From Jatrophihabitans sp035642535 (GTDB taxonomy: Bacteria > Actinomycetota > Actinomycetes > Mycobacteriales > Jatrophihabitantaceae), in NCBI GenBank assembly GCA_035642535.1, contig DASQSE010000158.1:4987-68986 (forward strand): DNA of 64,000 nucleotides, given 5' to 3'. Position 1 is the stretch's first letter. Each line of letters opens with the position of its first letter. Made by a program: the position numbers and the translations under genes. The notes under the pieces are model-generated. The model worked only from the letters and a program-made list of their open reading frames with translations, searched no databases and was not told where the DNA came from. This document shows positions 58,108 to 64,000 of the stretch, in pieces.

Positions 58108-58997
58108 AGTTCGAGGCCGGCGAACAGGTCCGGCTCGTGACCGTTCGCGTTCCGCTCCGGGCCGAGCTCGCCCTGCACGAGCCGGAAGTATTCGACCGAG
58201 AGCGCCTCCTGGCCGAGCTTGTTCGACAGCGCGAAGAACACCCCGTCGACGGTGATCTGAGTGCGGTGCGCGCGCAGTGCGTCCAGCTTCCGCGCGCCGA
58301 AACCGGTGGCGTCGACCGCGGTCGTCACCAGCGAGTCGTCGACTCCGAACGGCAGGTCCTCAGGGCTCGCCGCGTCGAAAGGCAGGTCGACCTCGCCCTG
58401 GATCGCCTCGAAGCCGCGCCGCAACACGGACTTTGGCGCGGCGGTCCAGTAGAACTTCGCCACTCGCCACGGCGCACCGTCGCCGTACGCCGGGTCTGCC
58501 GCCTTCGCCGCCGCAGCTGTCGCCACTCGGTGCGCCATGATGTGGTCCGGATGACCGTAGGCGCCGTTGTCGTCGTAGGTGATCACGACGTGCGGCCGCA
58601 CTTCACGCACCACCTCGACGGCCGCCGCTACGGCCGCATCGAACACCGCCGGCTCGGACGCTGCGCGCCAGAACGCGCGCGCGTGCTCGTTCGCCCGCGT
58701 GCCCATCATGCCGCTGTCCCGGAACCGTCCCGGCCCGCCGAGGTAGCGGTGGTCGGTGACGCCGAGCGCGCGCATCGCGGTGTCCAGTTCGCTGATGCGC
58801 AGCCCGCCCAGCTGATCAGCCTGATCGGCCGCCAGCTGCGCGTACTCCGGGACGAGCACCTCACCCTCTTCGCCGAGCGTGCAGGTCAGCAGCGTGATCT
58901 GCACGCCCTGCGCCACGTAATACGCCATCGTGGCGCCAGTCGTGATCGACTCGTCGTCCGGGTGGGCGTGCACCAGCAACAGCCGTCGTTGCTCCAC
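58104..58997 (-). CDS. mshB: Mycothiol biosynthesis deacetylase MshB
   Basis: 297 residues of the LmbE-like metal-dependent deacetylase family. HAHPDDE gives His12, Asp14 and Asp15, and NGAYGHPDHIMAH gives His149 and His152. These match the catalytic Asp and the zinc ligands (His, Asp, His) of MshB. It removes acetyl from 1-O-(2-acetamido-2-deoxy-glucosyl) myo-inositol, the second step of mycothiol synthesis. The marker FRDSGMMG is also typical. The product could otherwise be the closely related mycothiol-conjugate amidase, but length and motifs favour MshB. Confidence 0.92.
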   Translation of the reverse strand: MEQRRLLLVHAHPDDESITTGATMAYYVAQGVQITLLTCTLGEEGEVLVPEYAQLAADQADQLGGLRISELDTAMRALGVTDHRYLGGPGRFRDSGMMGTRANEHARAFWRAASEPAVFDAAVAAAVEVVREVRPHVVITYDDNGAYGHPDHIMAHRVATAAAAKAADPAYGDGAPWRVAKFYWTAAPKSVLRRGFEAIQGEVDLPFDAASPEDLPFGVDDSLVTTAVDATGFGARKLDALRAHRTQITVDGVFFALSNKLGQEALSVEYFRLVQGELGPERNANGHEPDLFAGLEL

Positions 58998-59007
58998 GAC
59001 GGGAACG

Positions 59008-60288
59008 CTACTGGTTCAAATTGGTGTTCAGATTGGTGTCCACGTCGAGCACCAGTTCGCCCTCGGCGTCGACCTTCACGTCGTCGGACAGCCGCGTCGG
59101 TTCGCGCCGTAGGCCGTCCGGATCGCACACCATGGGCGCGGACGCCTGGTCGTCCGACGGGCGGCCGGTCGGCCACTTCGCAAGCTCGGCCGCGATCGCC
59201 TCCTGGTCCGCGCGGACTTCCAGGATGTCGACGCGTGCCGCCGCAAAGTGGCAGGCCGCATCATGACCGGCGAACTTCGGCTCCAGCACCGGTTCGACGT
59301 TGACGCACCACTCGCGCTGCCGATTGTCCAGCTCGTTGGCGAACTTCGGGCAGCGGGTGCGGAATCGGCAGCCGCTCGGCGGATTGACCGGGCTCGGGAC
59401 GTCGCCGGTGAGCAGGATGCGCCTGCGCTCGCGCTCCTTCACCGGGTCGGGCAGCGGGATCGCGGACATCAGCGCCTGCGTGTACGGGTGAGACGGGCGC
59501 CGGAACAGCTCGTTCGCCTCCGCCGTCTCGACGACCTTGCCGAGGTACATCACCAGCACCCGGTCGGCGATGTGCCGGATGACCGACAGGTCGTGCGAGA
59601 TGAACAGGAACGAAAGACCGAGCTCCTGCTGGAGATCCTCGAGCAGGTTGATGACGCCGGCCTGGATCGACACGTCGAGTGCCGACACCGGCTCGTCCAA
59701 CACCATCAGCTTCGGCCTGAGCGCCAGGGCGCGCGCGACGCCGATGCGCTGCCTCTGGCCGCCGGAGAACTCGTGCGCGTAGCGCGAGCCGTGTTCGGGG
59801 TTGAGGCCGACCATGGCGAGCAGATCCCGGACCTGCTGCTTGCCCTGGTGCTCGCCCCGATACCGGCCGTGGATGCGCAGCGGCTCGGCGACCAGCTCGT
59901 TCACCGTCATACGCGGGTCGAGCGAGGCGAACGGATCCTGGAAGACGATCTGCATGTCCCGGCGCAGCGGCCGCATCGCATGCTGACCCAGCTTCGTGAG
60001 ATCGCGGCCCTGCCACATCACCGTGCCGGTGGTAGCCGGGAGGAGGTTCAGCACCAGACGACCGGTGGTCGTCTTGCCGCAGCCCGACTCGCCCACCACG
60101 GCGAGCGTCTCCCGGTCGTGGATGTCGAACGACACGTCGCAGACCGCGTGCACGTCACCGATCTTGCGTCGGACGAGGCCGGTGGAGCGGATCGGGAAGT
60201 GCTTGCCCAGGTTGCGGACCGACAGCACCGGCTCACCCTTGGCGGACGACGACGGAGTCGCCTTCTCACTGAGGTCCACGCCGGTCAC
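59008..60288 (-). CDS. Oligopeptide/dipeptide ABC transporter ATPase (OppF/DppF-like)
   Basis: 426 residues, longer than usual. Walker A GESGCGKTT near 65-73, signature FSGGQRQRIGVARALAL, Walker B LMVLDEPVSALD, H-loop FISHDLSVIRHI, then the OppF C-terminal Cys motif GCRFRTRCPKF with a further CHFAAARVD, which may bind an iron-sulfur cluster as in this family. A ~70-residue variable C-terminus (LDVDTNLNTNLNQ at the end) is unusual. Overlaps the OppD gene by ATGA. It energises the import of peptides. Confidence 0.92.
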   Translation of the reverse strand: MTGVDLSEKATPSSSAKGEPVLSVRNLGKHFPIRSTGLVRRKIGDVHAVCDVSFDIHDRETLAVVGESGCGKTTTGRLVLNLLPATTGTVMWQGRDLTKLGQHAMRPLRRDMQIVFQDPFASLDPRMTVNELVAEPLRIHGRYRGEHQGKQQVRDLLAMVGLNPEHGSRYAHEFSGGQRQRIGVARALALRPKLMVLDEPVSALDVSIQAGVINLLEDLQQELGLSFLFISHDLSVIRHIADRVLVMYLGKVVETAEANELFRRPSHPYTQALMSAIPLPDPVKERERRRILLTGDVPSPVNPPSGCRFRTRCPKFANELDNRQREWCVNVEPVLEPKFAGHDAACHFAAARVDILEVRADQEAIAAELAKWPTGRPSDDQASAPMVCDPDGLRREPTRLSDDVKVDAEGELVLDVDTNLNTNLNQ

Positions 60289-61352
60289 GAAACCACCTCC
60301 TGCGCGTCACCGAAGACCTCGGCCGCATCGGCGTCGGCCATCCGGTTGCGGAAGTGGCACGCGGCGGCGTGCCCGGTCCCCTCGGTGGCCAGCAGCTCAG
60401 GCTCCTCGGCGTCGCAGATGTCCTCGGCGAGTGGGCAGCGCGGCGTGAAGGGGCAGCCGGGCGGCAGGTTGAGCAGCGACGGCGGCGCACCCTTGATCGG
60501 GGTGAGCCGCTCGTGCGTGTGCTGGTCGAGGCGCGGCAGGCTGCCGAGCAGTCCCAGCGTGTACGGCATCCGCGGCCGGTAGAAGACCTCCTCGGTGGTG
60601 CCGGTCTCGACGAGCTTGCCCGCGTACATGACCGCGATCCGCTCGGCGTGCCCTGCGATGACACCGAGGTCGTGAGTGATGAGAATCAGCGCGGCTCCCG
60701 TCTCATGCCGCGCCGTCTCGAGCGCCTCCAACACCTGGGCCTGCACGGTCACGTCGAGCGCCGTCGTCGGCTCGTCGGCGATGATGACGTCCGGGTTGTT
60801 GGCCATCGCGATGGCGATCACGACACGTTGCCGCATGCCGCCGGACAGCTCGTGCGGATAGTTCGAGATGCGCTGCTCCGGATAGGGGATGCCGATAGTC
60901 CCGAGCAGTTCGACGGCTCGGTCGAGCGCGGCCTGCTTCGAGACATCGTGGTGGGCGTGAATCGCCTCCGCGATCTGGTAGCCGACCGTGTAGACCGGAT
61001 TCAGCGACGTCAGCGGGTCCTGGAAGATCATCGCAATCCGGTTGCCGCGGACCTTCGCGAGCTCGCCCTCGTCGAGCCCGATCAGCTCCCGGCCGCGAAA
61101 CTTCACCGATCCGCTGATGCGCGCGTTCTTCGGCAGCAGGCCCATGATGGCCAGCGAACTGACCGACTTTCCGGAGCCGGACTCGCCCACAATGCCCATC
61201 GCCTGCCCGGTGCGCACGGTGTAGCTGACGCCACGCACCGCGCGCACCACACCGTCGTCGGTGGGAAAGGACACGGTGAGATTGTCGACGGCGATCAGGG
61301 CTTCCGGATCGGTCTCCTGTCCCTTGTCGTCGACTGCGAGATCGATCGTCAT
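60285..61352 (-). CDS. Oligopeptide/dipeptide ABC transporter ATPase (OppD/DppD-like)
   Basis: 355 residues. Walker A GESGSGKS, Q-loop QDPLTSLNPVYTVGYQI, signature LSGGMRQRVVIAIAMA, Walker B IIADEPTTALD, H-loop LITHDLGVIAGH and the C-terminal Cys region GCPFTPRCPLAEDICD, with CHFRNRMADA. It partners the OppF-like ATPase. The start overlaps the permease stop upstream and the stop overlaps the OppF start (ATGA). Confidence 0.93.
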   Translation of the reverse strand: MTIDLAVDDKGQETDPEALIAVDNLTVSFPTDDGVVRAVRGVSYTVRTGQAMGIVGESGSGKSVSSLAIMGLLPKNARISGSVKFRGRELIGLDEGELAKVRGNRIAMIFQDPLTSLNPVYTVGYQIAEAIHAHHDVSKQAALDRAVELLGTIGIPYPEQRISNYPHELSGGMRQRVVIAIAMANNPDVIIADEPTTALDVTVQAQVLEALETARHETGAALILITHDLGVIAGHAERIAVMYAGKLVETGTTEEVFYRPRMPYTLGLLGSLPRLDQHTHERLTPIKGAPPSLLNLPPGCPFTPRCPLAEDICDAEEPELLATEGTGHAAACHFRNRMADADAAEVFGDAQEVVS

Positions 61353-62290
61353 CTTCTTTCTCTCGTCTGGCGCGGATCGAGCGCGTCGCGCAGTCCGTCA
61401 CCGATGAAGTTCACCGTCAGCGCGATCAGGATGATGAATATGCCCGGGAAGTAGAACAGCCATGGCCGGGTGTCGACCGCGCCCTGCGCGTTGACGATCA
61501 ACAGGCCCAGCGAGGTGTCCGGGGGCTGGATGCCGAAGCCGACGTACGAAAGCGCCGTCTCGAGCAGGATGCCGGCGGCGATGAGCAGCGTCGCATTCAC
61601 GATCAGGACCGGTGTCGTATTGGGCAGCAGGTGCCGGAACATGATGCGGACGTTGGTCGCGCCGAGGGCGCGCGCCGCTTCGATGAACTCCCGCTCGCGT
61701 AGCGAGAGCACCACCCCGCGGACGACCCTGGCGACGTACGGAGCGGAGACCGCGGCCAGCACGATCCCGATCTGCCACAGCTTGCCACCGCCCTGGTAGG
61801 CAAGCGCGGCCGCCAGCGCCAGGGGAGGGATCGTGAGGATCAGGTCGGCGAAGCGCATCAGACCCGAGTCGGCGACACCACCGAAGAAGCCGGAGACAAC
61901 GCCCCAGATCGCCCCGGCGCCAGTGCCGAAGAAAGCGATCATGAACGCGACCTTGAGCGACTGCTGGGTGCCGCGCATGACCTCGGCCATCTGGTCGTAC
62001 TTGTCGTCGGTGCCGAACGGGTGCTTCAGCGACGGTGCCTCATTGATGTCCTGGGCGTCGATAAAGCCGCCGTTCCACTTGTAGTGCCACAGCCGCTGGC
62101 CGACGAACGCGAACAACACCAGCAGGATGAAGACGACGAGGCTGATCACCGCGGCGCGGTGCCTGAGAAAGCGCCGGCCGGCCATCCGCCAATAGCCGCG
62201 CTCCTTGACCGTGAACTCGCGCTCGACCTGCGGCTTGCCGGTCTCGGCCTCAGTGCGTTCTTCGGTGACGGTGTCGTGCGTCTCAAGCAT
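61349..62290 (-). CDS. Oligopeptide/dipeptide ABC permease (OppC/DppC-like)
   Basis: 313 residues. A cytoplasmic N-terminus (REFTVKERGYWRMAGRRFLRHR) precedes TM1 VISLVVFILLVLFAFVG, and about six membrane segments follow. The BPD coupling motif EAARALGATNVRIMFRHLLPN is near residue 200, and YVGFGIQPPDTSLGLLIVNAQG is a DppC marker. Overlaps OppB by 8 bp upstream and OppD by 4 bp downstream. Confidence 0.92.
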   Translation of the reverse strand: MLETHDTVTEERTEAETGKPQVEREFTVKERGYWRMAGRRFLRHRAAVISLVVFILLVLFAFVGQRLWHYKWNGGFIDAQDINEAPSLKHPFGTDDKYDQMAEVMRGTQQSLKVAFMIAFFGTGAGAIWGVVSGFFGGVADSGLMRFADLILTIPPLALAAALAYQGGGKLWQIGIVLAAVSAPYVARVVRGVVLSLREREFIEAARALGATNVRIMFRHLLPNTTPVLIVNATLLIAAGILLETALSYVGFGIQPPDTSLGLLIVNAQGAVDTRPWLFYFPGIFIILIALTVNFIGDGLRDALDPRQTRERR

Positions 62291-63251
62291 GGCGGATCCT
62301 CGGGTCCAGGACGCCGTACAGGAGGTCGGCGATCAGGTTGAACAGGATGACCAGCGTGGCGGCTACCAGCAACCAGCCGAGCATGATGTTGAAGTCGCGG
62401 TTGCGCAACGAGGTCAGGAACAAATACCCCATACCCCGCCATTGGAAGACGTTCTCCGTGACGATGGCACCGCTCAGCAGCGCCGCGATGTCCAGCGCGC
62501 AGACAGTGGTGAGCGGGATGAGCGCGGTGCGCAGCGCGTGCTTCACCAGCACGGTGTGCGGCTTCAACCCCTTCGACCTGGCCAGTCGCACGTAGTCGCT
62601 GTTGAGCACCTCGAGCATCGAGGCCCGGGTGAACCGGCTCCAGGCTGCGTAACCGACGAGTCCGAGCACGATGGTGGGCAGCAGCACGTGGCCGAGCAGC
62701 TGGCCCGGATTCACCCACGACGAGGGCTCATCGATCGTGGAGAAGGTGTGTGTGCCCGTCGCCTCGTTGAACTTGATGCCACCCCACTCCTTGAGCAGGA
62801 TCGCGAACCAGAAGGTCGGCATCGACAGGAACACGAAGCCGATGAACGTCGTCGTGTAGTCGGTCATGCTGTACTGCTTCACCGCGCTGATGACGCCGGT
62901 CAGAACGGCCAGGATCAGCGCGATCGCGACCGAGCAGGCCACGAGCCGGCCCGTTACCGCCAGCGCGTGGAAAACGTCCGTCCGGACGTTGTCGTGGCCC
63001 AGGACGGGCGGACCCCAGTCGTTGTGCAGGACGACGTTCGAGATCCAGTGCCAGTACTGCGCCGGCCAGGAGCGGTCCAGCCACAGCCGCTGCTCCTGCT
63101 GGTGGATCACTGACGGGGGTGGGATGGGTTGTCGCGTCTTGAGATAGGTGAGCGGGTCACCCGTCATCTTGACGATGATGAACGTCAGGATCGTCGATGC
63201 GACGAGTACCGGTATTGATATCAGTACTCTTCGGATCACGAATACCAACAT
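62283..63251 (-). CDS. Oligopeptide/dipeptide ABC permease (OppB/DppB-like)
   Basis: 322 residues. FVIRRVLISIPVLVASTILTFIIVKM is the typical OppB first helix, with the extracytoplasmic domain next, then VLNSDYVRLARSKGLKPHTVLVKHALRTALIPL as the coupling (EAA) region. DYTTTFIGFVFLSMPTFWFAILL is another hallmark. First transporter gene after the binding protein on the minus strand; a strong hairpin lies in the 113-bp gap between them. Confidence 0.93.
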   Translation of the reverse strand: MLVFVIRRVLISIPVLVASTILTFIIVKMTGDPLTYLKTRQPIPPPSVIHQQEQRLWLDRSWPAQYWHWISNVVLHNDWGPPVLGHDNVRTDVFHALAVTGRLVACSVAIALILAVLTGVISAVKQYSMTDYTTTFIGFVFLSMPTFWFAILLKEWGGIKFNEATGTHTFSTIDEPSSWVNPGQLLGHVLLPTIVLGLVGYAAWSRFTRASMLEVLNSDYVRLARSKGLKPHTVLVKHALRTALIPLTTVCALDIAALLSGAIVTENVFQWRGMGYLFLTSLRNRDFNIMLGWLLVAATLVILFNLIADLLYGVLDPRIRHA

Positions 63252-63285
63252 GGTGTGTTGACCTCCGAGGCCCGGTTGTGGCAGA

Positions 63286-63311
63286 CCCCCGGGAACGGTA
63301 GCTCCCGGGGG
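63286..63311 (-). terminator. Strong hairpin between the binding-protein and permease genes
   Basis: CCCCCGGGA (63286-63294) and TCCCGGGGG (63303-63311) form a perfect 9-bp GC stem with an 8-base loop, 54 bases after the binding-protein stop and 34 bases before the permease start. Such attenuators commonly keep permease mRNA lower than receptor mRNA. No T-tract follows on the minus strand, so it may act by stabilising the upstream message. Confidence 0.7.
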
Positions 63312-63364
63312 CCCACCTAGTCAGGTGAGGCAGGCCTAGGCACACAGCCTAAGCCCTAATCGGC

Positions 63365-64000
63365 CTAACTGGCCTTGATACCCCACTCCTGGATGTTCAC
63401 CGGCGGACCGGAGGACGTCGCATTATCGCGAAGGTTCACGATGTTGTCGTACGCCGCCAGGTATGTCGGCTTCTGGTAGAGCGGCAGCGAGTACGCGTCC
63501 GCCGTGATCAGCTTGTCGGCCTCGTTGAGTTTGCTCTGAATCGTCGGCGGATCGATCGAGGTCGCCGCCTCGTTGATCAGCTTCTCGGCCGCCGGGTCGT
63601 TGTTGAACCCGTAGTCGCCACCGCCGTGCAGCTCGTAGATCTGCTGCGCGCCGGTGACCACGAACGGCGTGCCCACCCAGGCGAACACGATCATGTCGAA
63701 GTCGCCGGTGCCGAGCTCACCCAGGTCGGGGGTCGTCTTCAGCGTGACGTCGATGCCCAGTTCCTTCAGCGTGCGCTGCGCGATCTGGCACTCGGTCAGC
63801 CGGTAGGCGTTGCCCTCGGAGTAGGTGCAGCGGAAGGCCACGTGCTTGCCGTCCGACGTCATCAGGCTGCTGCCCACGCCCTTGTAGCCGGCGTCGGTCA
63901 GGATCTGCTTCGCCTTCGCGACGTCACCCGAACCCTGACCGGTGCTGGTCACGTTGTCCTGGTAGCCGTCCTGGCCCGGCACGTACATGTGGTTACCCAG
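63365..64000 (-). CDS. Peptide ABC transporter substrate-binding protein, 5' part beyond the window
   Basis: Only the C-terminal ~211 residues are seen; the frame is open to base 64000. The family-5 extracellular solute-binding pattern is clear: GSGDVAKAKQILTDAGYKGVG, CQIAQRTLKELGIDVTLKTT, DFDMIVFAWVGTP, and the end YSLPLYQKPTYLAAYDNIVNLRDNA. Co-directional with and upstream of the OppBCDF-like genes, it is the receptor of that importer; the N-terminal signal/lipobox would be outside the window. Confidence 0.92.
   Translation of the reverse strand: MGNHMYVPGQDGYQDNVTSTGQGSGDVAKAKQILTDAGYKGVGSSLMTSDGKHVAFRCTYSEGNAYRLTECQIAQRTLKELGIDVTLKTTPDLGELGTGDFDMIVFAWVGTPFVVTGAQQIYELHGGGDYGFNNDPAAEKLINEAATSIDPPTIQSKLNEADKLITADAYSLPLYQKPTYLAAYDNIVNLRDNATSSGPPVNIQEWGIKAS

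Overview
The window is GC-rich chromosomal DNA from an actinomycete (Actinomycetota). This rests on the codon bias, frequent GTG starts, leaderless-looking promoters, a mycothiol gene (mshB), mycothiol-type DinB-fold proteins, a recC-recB-recD cluster and an ECF sigma factor with a fused SnoaL-like domain. I see no rRNA, tRNA, CRISPR array, insertion sequence or prophage. Genes are densely packed, often with ATGA or GTGA stop/start overlaps.

Layout. 1-7.2 kb: end of an MFS permease, a short-chain dehydrogenase, a secreted lipase-like lipoprotein divergent from an acyl-CoA synthetase, a DinB-fold protein, a MmcQ/YjbR protein and a lipase-maturation-factor homologue. 7.4-12.2 kb: a complete branched-chain amino-acid-type ABC importer (two ATPases, two permeases, binding lipoprotein). 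12.2-20 kb: a RibD/DHFR-like reductase, a secreted TIGR03118 propeller, a large secreted GH35 beta-galactosidase, a FlK-like hotdog thioesterase and a ThDP enzyme. 20-26.2 kb: a membrane GGDEF/EAL protein and a subtilase with 19 tandem WNGAT-type pentapeptides, divergent from a secreted SPD-2-type repeat protein. 26.1-33.6 kb: a TetR/monooxygenase pair, an FG-GAP protein, several very small membrane-protein genes, a frameshifted AAA ATPase and a decayed HNH endonuclease. 33.6-39 kb: an export cluster (VOC protein, ABC-2 exporter, ECF sigma factor, MMPL transporter). 38.9-47.2 kb: recD, recB and recC. 47.4-56.1 kb: a coiled-coil protein, a DHA2 exporter, a vapBC toxin-antitoxin pair, an amidase lipoprotein, a TetR/SnoaL pair, cytochrome bd oxidase and ferredoxin. 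56-59 kb: an acetyltransferase and mshB. 59-64 kb: an oligopeptide ABC importer whose binding-protein gene runs off the end.

Three things stand out. First, the sigma-factor locus at 35.4-36.8 kb has three copies of one promoter, CGTCACA-N16-CGTC. Two face outward from a shared palindrome (VOC/ABC operon and the sigma gene) and one precedes the MMPL gene. This looks like a compact autoregulated sigma/efflux regulon. Second, two copies of a 117-150 bp intergenic element (1.04 and 8.15 kb) are each flanked by a direct repeat containing ATGAGC, the stop/start overlap of the adjoining genes. It is as though the element inserted into ATGA junctions and duplicated them, leaving both genes intact. 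Third, a short palindrome family (TTGTCCGCCC, 24 nt, GGGCGGACAA) occurs at 4.4 and 53.7 kb, the second copy inside the cydA-cydB operon.
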